From: Flavobacterium sp. 123
GTDB taxonomy: Bacteria > Bacteroidota > Bacteroidia > Flavobacteriales > Flavobacteriaceae
Length of the DNA stretch: 64,000 nt
Direction: 5' to 3'
Assembly: GCF_003634825.1 (NCBI RefSeq)
Contig: NZ_RBXD01000001.1
Span: 1,634,501-1,698,500, forward strand
Positions 24,549 through 33,200 of the stretch are shown here, piece after piece. The position numbers were made by a program, and so were the translations under genes. The notes below the pieces were generated by a model. That model made no database searches. It had not been told where the DNA came from and was given only the letters and a program-made list of their open reading frames with translations. Numbering within the stretch: position 1 is the first letter of the stretch; each line of letters begins with the position of its first letter.

Positions 24549-25610
24549 TTATAGATTAGCAACTAACCAATCTCCAACTTCACTAGTAGAATATGCTTTT
24601 GCTCCTTTTGAAGCTAAATCTTCAGTAACAATTCCTTGTTCTAATGATTTGTTTACTACAGCTCTAATTGCTTCAGCTTCTTCTTTTAATCCAAAAGCAT
24701 CTTCAAACATCATTGCCGCTGATAATACAGTTGCTAATGGGTTTGCAATATTTAATCCAGTTGCTTGTGGGTATGAACCGTGGATTGGCTCATATAATGA
24801 AGTGTGTTCTCCAACAGATGCTGATGGCATTAATCCCATAGAACCTGAAATTACAGATGCTTCATCCGTTAAGATATCTCCAAATAAGTTTTCTGTAATT
24901 AATACATCATAAGAGTTTGGCCATTGTACCAAACGCATTGCAACTGCATCTACAAATTCGTAGCTAACTTCAACTTCTGGATATTCTTTTTCCATAGCTT
25001 GTACGGTTTCTCTCCACAAACGAGATGTTTCTAGTACATTAGCTTTGTCCACACAACATAATCTTTTGCTACGTGTCATTGCTAATTCAAAACCTTTTTT
25101 TGCTAAACGTTGTACTTCTGCTCTAGTGTAAACACAGTTGTCAAAAGCAGTTTCTCCGTTGTCTTTTCTTCCTTTTTCACCAAAATAAATTCCTCCAGTC
25201 AATTCTCTCAAGAAAATTAAATCAGTTCCTTCGATACGTTCTCTTTTTAAAGGAGAATTGTCAATCAAAGAAGGGAAAGTAAATGTTGGACGAACATTAG
25301 CAAATAAGCCTAATTTTTTACGCATTAATAACAAACCTTGCTCTGGTCTTACAGTTGCTTTTGGGTCGTTATCGTATTTTGGATGTCCAATTGCTCCAAA
25401 CAAAACAGCGTCAGCAGCCATACAAATTTCGTGTGTTTCATCAGGATAAGGAACACCTACTGCATCAATAGCACAAGCTCCAGTAAGTGCTGGTGTCCAA
25501 TTGATTTCGTGATTAAACTTTTTTGCAATAGCATCAGAAACTTTTACTGCTTCGTTAACTACTTCAGGTCCAATTCCGTCTCCGGCTAAAAGGGCGATAT
25601 TAAATTTCAT
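24549..25610 (-). CDS. leuB: 3-isopropylmalate dehydrogenase
   Basis: A 353-residue NAD-dependent enzyme that oxidises and decarboxylates 3-isopropylmalate in leucine synthesis. It carries LLAGDGIGPEVVNEAV at the start, FLRELTGGIYFGEKGR, CVDKANVLETSRLWRE (catalytic Lys), the metal-binding region VITENLFGDILTDEASVISGSMGLMPSAS and YEPIHGSYPQATG. It is the last gene of the minus-strand leu operon, 30 bp after the isopropylmalate-synthase-like gene. The terminator at 24457 can close the transcript. Confidence 0.96.
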   Translation of the reverse strand: MKFNIALLAGDGIGPEVVNEAVKVSDAIAKKFNHEINWTPALTGACAIDAVGVPYPDETHEICMAADAVLFGAIGHPKYDNDPKATVRPEQGLLLMRKKLGLFANVRPTFTFPSLIDNSPLKRERIEGTDLIFLRELTGGIYFGEKGRKDNGETAFDNCVYTRAEVQRLAKKGFELAMTRSKRLCCVDKANVLETSRLWRETVQAMEKEYPEVEVSYEFVDAVAMRLVQWPNSYDVLITENLFGDILTDEASVISGSMGLMPSASVGEHTSLYEPIHGSYPQATGLNIANPLATVLSAAMMFEDAFGLKEEAEAIRAVVNKSLEQGIVTEDLASKGAKAYSTSEVGDWLVANL

Positions 25611-25640
25611 TACGTATGGTTTATATTAGTATTTTTATTT

Positions 25641-27164
25641 TTAGTTTGTTATGACGTTTAGCATTTTTTGAGTAGCTACTATAGCAGCAACAGTTTGATC
25701 AGAATCTAATCCTCTTGTTTTAAATTCCTTTCCGTCACTTGTCCAAGTGATGATAGTTTCGCACAAGGCATCTGAACTACTTCCAGGAGGAATCCTAACC
25801 GCATAGTCAATCAGTTTTGGCAAAGTCATTTTTTTGCTTTTGTATATTTTTCCCAAAGCATTCATGAAAGCGTCAAATTGTCCATCACCCTGAGCGTTTT
25901 CTTCAATGATTTCACCATCTATTTTCAAGCAAAGTGTGGTGGAAGGACGCATTCCTTTGGCGTGAACCAATACGTAAGATTCGACAACAATTTTTTCTTC
26001 GTAGGTTTGGCTATCCAAAACATCAGAGATAATATAAGGTAAATCTTCTTTGGTAACCGTTTCTTTTTTGTCACCTAATTCAATAATTCTTTGGGTAACT
26101 AATTTTAAATCTTCTTGATTTAATTTTAGACCTAATTCCTGAAGATTTTTTTCGATGTTTGCTTTTCCAGATGTTTTTCCTAAAGCATATTTTCGTTTTC
26201 TTCCGAAACGTTCTGGAAGTAAATCGTTAAAATATAAGTTATTCTTGTTGTCGCCATCAGCGTGAATTCCTGCTGTTTGAGTAAAAACATTATCGCCAAC
26301 TATAGGTTTATTTGCAGGGATTCTATAACCTGTAAAGGTTTCTACTAATTTACTCACGGAGTATAAAGAAGATTCTTTTACGTTGATTTTTATTTGAGGT
26401 AAAAAGTCATTTATTACAGCTACTGTGCTTTCTAGAGGAGCATTTCCAGCTCGCTCGCCCATTCCGTTTACGGTAACATGCAATCCGTGAATGCCTGCTT
26501 TTACAGCTTCTAATACATTTGCAACACTTAAATCATAATCATTATGTGCGTGAAAGTCAAAATGTGTATTAGGGTATCTAGCGGTGATTTTTGAAATGAA
26601 TTCAAAAGTTTCGGATGGAATTAATACCCCTAAAGTATCAGGAAGTAAAACTCTTTTGATAGGCTGTTGCGTTAAAAAATCTAAATATTGGAACACATAT
26701 TCAGGGGAATTGCGCATTCCATTACTCCAGTCTTCTAAGTAAACATTAGTTTCAATATTATTTTCTTGAGCTAATGCAATCGCTTGAGCAATTTCGTTGA
26801 AATGTTGTTCAGGCGTCTTCTTTAATTGGTGTGTCAAATGATTCAGAGATCCTTTGGTCAATAAATTTTGCACTTTTGCGCCAGATTTTTTCATCCAATC
26901 TATTGAAAGTCCACCATCAACAAAGGTTAGAACTTCTATTTTAGAAGTGTATCCTTTTTCTTTGGCCCAAGTCATAATTCCTTTAACACCTTCAAATTCG
27001 CCTTCGCTTACACGCGCTGAGGCAATCTCAATACGGTCAACATGTAATTCTTCGAGCAATAATTGTGCAATGGTTAATTTTTCTGCAGCAGAAAATGATA
27101 CTCCCGATGTTTGTTCTCCATCGCGAAGTGTCGTGTCCATTATTTCAATTTTTCTTTTTCCCAT
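25641..27164 (-). CDS. 2-isopropylmalate synthase-like enzyme (LeuA/CimA group)
   Basis: A 507-residue DRE-TIM metallolyase that condenses acetyl-CoA with a 2-oxoacid. The signature IEIMDTTLRDGEQTSGVSFS is at the start, FHAHNDYDLSVANVLEAVKAG carries the metal-binding H-x-H, and VNGMGERAGNAPLESTV follows. A LeuA allosteric-type domain fills about residues 375-500. Its position between leuD and leuB argues for 2-isopropylmalate synthase. However, the sequence belongs to a divergent group also annotated as citramalate synthase, which would feed isoleucine, so the substrate is left open. The ATG at 27164 (MGKRKIEIMD) is preferred over an in-frame TTG at 27197. Confidence 0.88.
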   Translation of the reverse strand: MGKRKIEIMDTTLRDGEQTSGVSFSAAEKLTIAQLLLEELHVDRIEIASARVSEGEFEGVKGIMTWAKEKGYTSKIEVLTFVDGGLSIDWMKKSGAKVQNLLTKGSLNHLTHQLKKTPEQHFNEIAQAIALAQENNIETNVYLEDWSNGMRNSPEYVFQYLDFLTQQPIKRVLLPDTLGVLIPSETFEFISKITARYPNTHFDFHAHNDYDLSVANVLEAVKAGIHGLHVTVNGMGERAGNAPLESTVAVINDFLPQIKINVKESSLYSVSKLVETFTGYRIPANKPIVGDNVFTQTAGIHADGDNKNNLYFNDLLPERFGRKRKYALGKTSGKANIEKNLQELGLKLNQEDLKLVTQRIIELGDKKETVTKEDLPYIISDVLDSQTYEEKIVVESYVLVHAKGMRPSTTLCLKIDGEIIEENAQGDGQFDAFMNALGKIYKSKKMTLPKLIDYAVRIPPGSSSDALCETIITWTSDGKEFKTRGLDSDQTVAAIVATQKMLNVITN

Positions 27165-27230
27165 TATAAATTTGATGCTAAAACATTTTGATTTCAATAA
27201 TTTGAAATTCAGGTATTTTATTAAAACGGT

Positions 27231-27282
27231 AAAAGCAGTTACCCAGCTTAATAATACTATTGAGCTTGTGGTAACTGCATTT
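27231..27282 (-). terminator. Hairpin between leuD and the isopropylmalate-synthase-like gene
   Basis: Inverted repeat GCAGTTACC (27235-27243) and GGTAACTGC (27270-27278), extended by A/T pairs. On the minus strand it is followed by TTTTACCGTTTT. It sits inside the operon, 18 bp after the leuD stop, so it may be a partial terminator, a processing site or an mRNA stabiliser rather than a full stop. Confidence 0.5.
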
Positions 27283-27295
27283 TTATTGTTTGTTT

Positions 27296-27892
27296 TTAGT
27301 AAGGAAGTTTGTTGGCAAACTCAACAATTTCTTCTTTCATGCTTTGTAAATAATCAATATCATCAAAACCATTTACCATATTGTTCTTTTTGTATCCATT
27401 GATAGCAAAAGATTCTTTTTGCCCAGTAGCTAGCAATGTGATAGTTTGTTCTGGTAAATTGATTTCCAATTCTGTTTTTGGATCAGCTTCGATAGCTTTG
27501 AAAATAGTATCAGCGAATTCTGGACTAACTTGTACAGGTAAAACACCAATATTTAAGCAGTTTCCTTTGAAGATATCAGCAAAGAAACTAGAAACAACTG
27601 CACGGAATCCGTAATCGTAAACAGCCCAAGCCGCATGTTCTCTTGAAGAACCAGAACCGAAGTTTTTACCTCCTACTAATATTTTTCCACTATAAGTTGC
27701 ATCATTCAATACGAAATCTGCTTTTGGAGAATCGTCTCCATTGTATCTCCAATCTCTGAAAAGGTTGTCTCCAAAACCTTCACGTTTTGTAGCCTTTAAG
27801 AAACGAGCTGGAATGATTTGATCGGTATCCACATTTTCTATCGGTAGTGGCACCGCACTACTCGTAAGGATATTAAATTTATCGTATGCCAT
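27296..27892 (-). CDS. leuD: 3-isopropylmalate dehydratase small subunit
   Basis: A 198-residue swivel-domain subunit of isopropylmalate isomerase, which converts 2- to 3-isopropylmalate with LeuC. Signature segments are VPLPIENVDTDQIIPARFLK, GKILVGGKNFGSGSSREHAAWAVYDYGFRAVVSSFFADIF and NCLNIGVLPVQV. It lies downstream of leuC with a palindromic repeat in the 153-bp gap. Confidence 0.96.
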   Translation of the reverse strand: MAYDKFNILTSSAVPLPIENVDTDQIIPARFLKATKREGFGDNLFRDWRYNGDDSPKADFVLNDATYSGKILVGGKNFGSGSSREHAAWAVYDYGFRAVVSSFFADIFKGNCLNIGVLPVQVSPEFADTIFKAIEADPKTELEINLPEQTITLLATGQKESFAINGYKKNNMVNGFDDIDYLQSMKEEIVEFANKLPY

Positions 27893-27974
27893 TGTAATTT
27901 TAGATTTTAGATTAACGATTGCTGATTTAAATAGTGAACGTTAATATTTTTTGTAAAATGTATATTTCTAACTT

Positions 27975-28034
27975 ATTGTCGGTTCGAGCGCAGTCGACAA
28001 CTATTGAGCGTCTCGACTGCGCTCGACGTGACAA
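27975..28034. repeat. 14-bp perfect palindromic repeat between leuC and leuD
   Basis: TCGAGCGCAGTCGA (27984-27997) and TCGACTGCGCTCGA (28013-28026) form a perfect 14-bp stem around a 15-base loop, with a further TGTC/GACA pairing outside. It is far more GC-rich than its surroundings. From memory, palindromes of this type recur between genes in Flavobacterium genomes. It lies inside the leu operon, so it would be transcribed and could affect relative leuC/leuD mRNA levels. Confidence 0.8.
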
Positions 28035-28045
28035 AAACGTTTATT

Positions 28046-29440
28046 TTAAAACAAATCTCTAGGATCAGTTAATTTTCCAGTAACCGCTGCTGCTGCTGCC
28101 ATAATTGGTGAAGCTAACAAAGTTCTTGAACCGGGACCTTGACGACCTTCGAAGTTTCTGTTTGATGTACTTACTGCATATTTTCCAGCAGGAACTTTGT
28201 CATCATTCATTGCTAAACAAGCGGAACATCCTGGCTGACGCAATACAAAACCAGCTTCAGTTAAAATGTCTAAAATTCCTTCTTCTTTGATTTGTGCTTC
28301 AACAACGTGTGAACCAGGAACTAACCAAGCAGTAACATTGTCTGCTTTTTTACGTCCTTTTACAATTTCTGCAAAAGCTCTAAAATCTTCAATACGTCCA
28401 TTAGTACAACTTCCTAAGAAAACGTAGTCGATTTGTTTACCAATCATTACGTCATCTTCATTGAAGCCCATGTAAGCTAATGATTTTTTATACGTTTCCT
28501 CACCACCTTCTACTTGATCAGCGGTTGGGATATGTTTAGAGATACCAATTCCCATTCCAGGATTTGTACCATAAGTAATCATTGGTTCAATATCTGAAGC
28601 ATTGATGTTTAATTCCGCATCAAATACTGCGTCAGCATCTGTTTTTAAGGTTTTCCAATAGGCTACAGCTGTATCCCAAGCTTCGCCTTTTGGAGCATGT
28701 AATCTTCCTTCTAAGAAATCAAAAGTAGTTTGGTCAGGAGCAATCATACCTCCACGAGCACCCATTTCGATACTTAAGTTACATACAGTCATACGTCCTT
28801 CCATTGTCATGTTTTCGAAAACATCACCAGCATATTCAACAAAATATCCTGTGCCTCCAGAAGTAGTCAATTGAGCAATAATGTAAAGCGCAACGTCTTT
28901 TGGACCCACACCTTTACTTAATTGTCCATTTACATTGATACGCATTTTCTTTGGTTTTGGTTGCATGATGCATTGTGTTGACAATACCATTTCAACCTCA
29001 GAAGTTCCGATACCAAAAGCAATAGCACCAAAAGCACCATGCGTAGAAGTATGTGAATCTCCACAAACAATAGTTGCACCAGGTAAAGTAATTCCGTTTT
29101 CAGGACCTACTACGTGTACAATTCCATTTTTTTGGTGGCCTAATCCCCAGTGAGAAATACCGTATTCTGCTGCGTTATCTTCTAATGCTTTTAATTGATT
29201 AGCAGACAAAGCGTCAGCAACAGGTAAGTGTTGGTTTATAGTTGGTGTGTTGTGATCGGCAGTTGCAAAAGTGCGTTCTGGGTATAAAACCGAGATACCT
29301 CTTGTTTTTAAACCTAAAAAAGCAACGGGACTTGTAACTTCATGGATGAAATGACGGTCAATAAAAAACACGTCTGGTCCATCTTCAATATTACGTACTA
29401 CATGTGAATCCCATACTTTGTCAAATAATGTCTTACTCAT
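28046..29440 (-). CDS. leuC: 3-isopropylmalate dehydratase large subunit
   Basis: A 464-residue aconitase-family enzyme that forms isopropylmalate isomerase with LeuD. The [4Fe-4S] ligands are in [13 protein letters not shown] and [17 protein letters not shown]. Substrate-binding segments include [32 protein letters not shown]. The ATG at 29440 ([15 protein letters not shown]) matches the family start; an in-frame ATG at 29479 would add a poorly conserved lysine-rich leader. It is the first gene of the operon and has a full promoter at 29508-29537 and a possible short leader ORF. Confidence 0.96.
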   Translation of the reverse strand: MSKTLFDKVWDSHVVRNIEDGPDVFFIDRHFIHEVTSPVAFLGLKTRGISVLYPERTFATADHNTPTINQHLPVADALSANQLKALEDNAAEYGISHWGLGHQKNGIVHVVGPENGITLPGATIVCGDSHTSTHGAFGAIAFGIGTSEVEMVLSTQCIMQPKPKKMRINVNGQLSKGVGPKDVALYIIAQLTTSGGTGYFVEYAGDVFENMTMEGRMTVCNLSIEMGARGGMIAPDQTTFDFLEGRLHAPKGEAWDTAVAYWKTLKTDADAVFDAELNINASDIEPMITYGTNPGMGIGISKHIPTADQVEGGEETYKKSLAYMGFNEDDVMIGKQIDYVFLGSCTNGRIEDFRAFAEIVKGRKKADNVTAWLVPGSHVVEAQIKEEGILDILTEAGFVLRQPGCSACLAMNDDKVPAGKYAVSTSNRNFEGRQGPGSRTLLASPIMAAAAAVTGKLTDPRDLF

Positions 29441-29469
29441 TTTAATTTTTTTTAAGTGTATTTCTTTTT

Positions 29470-29496
29470 TTACAACCATAGCATTCCTATAATCAT
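29470..29496 (-). other. Possible 8-residue leader [11 protein letters not shown] in the leuC leader
   Basis: On the minus strand ATG at 29496 opens a nine-codon frame (MIIGMLWL, stop) in which four of eight residues are Ile or Leu. It begins about 12 bp after the -7 box and ends 29 bp before leuC. This would fit a translation-coupled sensor of branched-chain amino acids, but it is very short and no attenuator hairpin is evident before leuC. Confidence 0.25.
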
Positions 29497-29507
29497 AACA
29501 ATGGCTA

Positions 29508-29537
29508 CAAATTTAGGAAAAGAAATAAAAGTGTCAA
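29508..29537 (-). promoter_or_regulatory. Promoter of the leu operon (TTG-N19-TAAATTTG)
   Basis: On the minus strand, TTG (29535-29537) and TAAATTTG (29508-29515) are separated by exactly 19 bp. This is the full Bacteroidota -33/-7 promoter, 67 bp before leuC. Confidence 0.8.
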
Positions 29538-30249
29538 TTTTATTATTTACATATATACGATACCCAAATGAGTTTTGTTGCTGCGTGCTCGTTGTCTTGC
29601 GGATAAATGCTTTTAAAAATTGACTTTTGCTTTTGCTTTTAAACGTCTTTTTCTTGTCTTTTATTCTGCCATATTTGTTTTTCAATAATTTGTAAAAATA
29701 TTTATGTTTTGATAAACATAATTGGTTTTGTCTCTTGAAAAAACAACAAAAACAACAAAAACAATAATTATTAATAAAATCCACAAGATCTATTTATCTA
29801 TAATTTGAGAGATAATCGGGTTTTTTCGGGTCTTTAAATGGGCTTTTTTCAAGACATTTTTCATGATATTTTTGAGGTTAAATAATTACGACAACCAAAA
29901 AATTAATAAAAAACAAATTATCATTATTTTACGGATAGTTTTTGCGTACTAAAATGAATAATTTTTTGTAGAAAATAAAAGTAAATTTATAAATATGTTT
30001 ATATTTGTAAATTTTTTTTTCAAGGAAAAAATATTAAAAAACCACAATCACATCATTGAATGTGATTAAATAAATACATTACTTTTCTAATATTTATGAA
30101 AAGATTTGATTAGTATATATCCCTCAATCTACTACGTCATTCTAAAACTTCGGTAAATCTTATTAAAAAGAGTAGGCTTTTGTATGCTTATTCCAGATTT
30201 TATCGAGTTTTAGTAGCATTTAAATTAAACTAATTTTACTAAATTAATT
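29538..30249. other. Intergenic region between the leu operon and the giant repeat protein
   Basis: About 700 bp of very AT-rich sequence. A perfect inverted repeat AATCACAT-cattga-ATGTGATT lies at 30046-30067, about 180 bp before the repeat-protein gene. A TATATTTG box is at 30000-30007, without a matching -33. A CAACAAAAA-type simple repeat runs at 29741-29765. No convincing gene was found; the open frames here are low-complexity. Confidence 0.6.
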
Positions 30250-33200
30250 ATGAAAAAAAACTTTACTTTTATTTTATTGGGGTTGCTTTGTATGTTCTCA
30301 TTAAATATTAGAGCTGCTTTATCTAAAGGCGATCTTGCGGTAATTGGAATGAATAGTGACGTAGATGCCGGAACAACTATACGTAGTTTTGCGGTAGTTG
30401 CTTTAAATACAATTGCGGCTAACGAAACAATCTATATCACGGACAGAGGCTGGATTAATGGTTCTCCTGGAAATTTTACAGTCAATACGACCTTAGATGG
30501 AACTATCCAATGGACACCATCGTCGGTCATAACAGCGGGCACGGTAATCATATTCAAACTGAATATGGCTTCTTCAGCAAGTAAAACGATATCTGCAACT
30601 AAAGGAGATGGTTCGGCAATTCCGGGTGCGGATCTGTCGATTTCAGGCTGGACCAATTCTATTGTTACATCGCTACCTTGGAATAACGCCAGTGGAGATC
30701 AATTATTGATCTATCAGGGAACAGAAAGTAATCCATCTTTCATCTATGCTTTTAATAATATCAGAACTACTGGAACAAACAATAGCTCAGGTGGATGGTT
30801 TGTTAATCCTAGCAGCGTAACTGGCAGCCCAAATACGGCAACTACCAGTATTCTTTACAGCGAGTTGCCTTCGCAGCTTGCGAACTCTATCTATGCTGTG
30901 GGTATTGTAACGAATAGTGCTGATACTCGTTATCCAAACGTAAGCTATGTGCCAAATATATCAAGCGGAACACAGGCGAATTGGTTGGCCAATATTACTG
31001 ATACAGGTAACTGGGCAAACAATTCAGCTGGTAACCCCTTTAACTTCGCGTTAGGCTTTGGTAGTAGTAACTTAACTGAATTTAGTATAACGAGTGGAGT
31101 GCAGGCGCCAACCGTAACCAGTGTAGCGGTTCCTGCTAACACCACCTATGGAATAGGACAAGCCCTGTCTTTTACCGTAAATTTTTCGGGCAATGTGACG
31201 GTAACAGGTACTCCTCAATTAAACAATACAGTAGGTTCTGCGAGCAAATCAGCTAATTATGTTAGTGGTTCAGGTACTTCTGCATTAACATTTAGTTATA
31301 CGGTTGCAAGTGGCGATCTGGATGCGGATGGCATTTCCATCGGTACTTTAGGTTTAAACGGAGGCACAATTAAGGATGCGTCAGATAATAATGCTACCCT
31401 AACCTTAAACAGTGTTGCCTCAACAGCCAACGTGCTAGTGGATGGTGTTGCTCCTACGGTGGTGATCAGCAGCAGTGCAGGTGCTACTGGCGGATCAACA
31501 AGCACTTCACCAATTCCATTTACAGTTACTTTTTCGGAGACCGTAACCGGTTTTGTAGCAGGTGATATTACACCAGGAAATGCCACCATCAGTGGATTTT
31601 CAGGAAGTGGAACAACTTATACTTTTAATGCCACGCCAACAGCAAATGGTGCGGTGACTATTAGCATTGCAGCTAACGTAGCAATGGATGCAGCAGGCAA
31701 TGGAAATACAGCAGCCAGTCAGTTTTCTATTACCTATGGACAGGCCGTCGCCGCACCAACGGTAACGGCTTTGAGCCCAACCAGTGGCCCGACCAGTGGA
31801 GGCACTAGCGTGACCATTACCGGTACCGACTTCAGCGGGACTACGGCAGTGACCTTTGGCGCTACGGCAGCTACAGGCTTCACTGTTAACTCGGCAACAC
31901 AGATCACGGCGATCGCACCTGCAGGAACAGGTACCGTTGATGTCCGGATCACTACAACAGGAGGTACTAGTGCGACCAGTGCCAGTGACCAGTTTACCTA
32001 TGTCGCGGCACCAACGGTAACGGCTTTGAGCCCAACCAGTGGCCCGACCAGTGGAGGCACTAGCGTGACCATTACCGGCACCAACTTCAGCGGGACTACG
32101 GCGGTGACCTTTGGCGCTACGGTGGCTACAGGCTTCACCGTTAACTCGGCAACACAGATTACGGCGACGGTACCGGCAGGAACAGGCACCGTTGATGTCC
32201 GCATCACTACAACAGGGGGCACCAGTGCGACCAGTGCCAGTGACCAGTTTACCTATGTCGCGGCACCAACGGTAACGGCTTTGAGCCCAACCAGTGGCCC
32301 GACCAGTGGAGGTACTAGCGTGACCATTACCGGCACCAACTTCAGCGGGACTACGGCGGTGACCTTTGGCGCTACGGTGGCTACAGGCTTCACCGTTAAC
32401 TCGGCAACACAGATTACGGCGACGGTACCGGCAGGAACAGGCACCGTTGATGTCCGCATCACTACAACAGGGGGCACCAGTGCGACCAGTGCCAGTGACC
32501 AGTTTACCTATGTCGCGGCACCAACGGTAACGGCTTTGAGCCCAACCAGTGGCCCGACCATTGGAGGTACTAGCGTGACCATTACCGGCACCAACTTCAG
32601 CGGGACTACGGCGGTGACCTTTGGCGCTACGGCGGCTACAGGCTTTACCGTTAACTCGGCAACACAGATTACGGCGACGGTACCGGCAGGAACAGGCACC
32701 GTTGATGTCCGCATCACTACAACAGGGGGCACCAGTGCGACCAGTGTCAACGACCAGTTTACCTACACTCAGGCATCTCAAATTACCGCTTCAGCCGTGA
32801 CTTTTCCATCAGCATTAAGCACAACTTATGGAACTGAATCAACATCAACTAGTGTAACCGTATCGGGTACAGGATTAACTGCTGGTATTACGGCCACGCC
32901 TTCATCCACAGCTAATTTTGAAGTAAGTGCTGATGGCACAAATTTTGGTACTTCTGCAATTATCGGTACTTCGGGTACGGTATCAGGTACGGTTTATGTA
33001 AGGTTAACAGCAACCGCAGCTGCTAATACAAATATTACAGGAAATATAACATTAACCAGTACTGGCACTAACAGTCCAGTTATCACCATACCGACCAGTG
33101 CTGTTGCGCAAAGAGTCATTACGGTAACTGCGGCAGCGAAAAGCAAAACCTACGGCGATGCTGATCCTGCACTGACTTACACTTTTGCTCCTTCACTGGT

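Noticed and set aside
27164-27197. TTG start of the isopropylmalate-synthase-like gene at 27197
   Set aside because: The ATG at 27164 gives the normal short N-terminus before the DTTLRDGEQ motif.
29470-29784. A 104-codon open frame on the minus strand upstream of leuC
   Set aside because: It is built from low-complexity CAAAAA and AAGC repeats and contains the leu promoter; no family resemblance.
31600-32781. A 393-codon open frame on the minus strand inside the IPT repeats, with repeated Cys/Arg-rich units
   Set aside because: It is the antisense of four near-identical repeats; periodicity and unusual composition follow from the sense strand, and no start signal or known family is visible.
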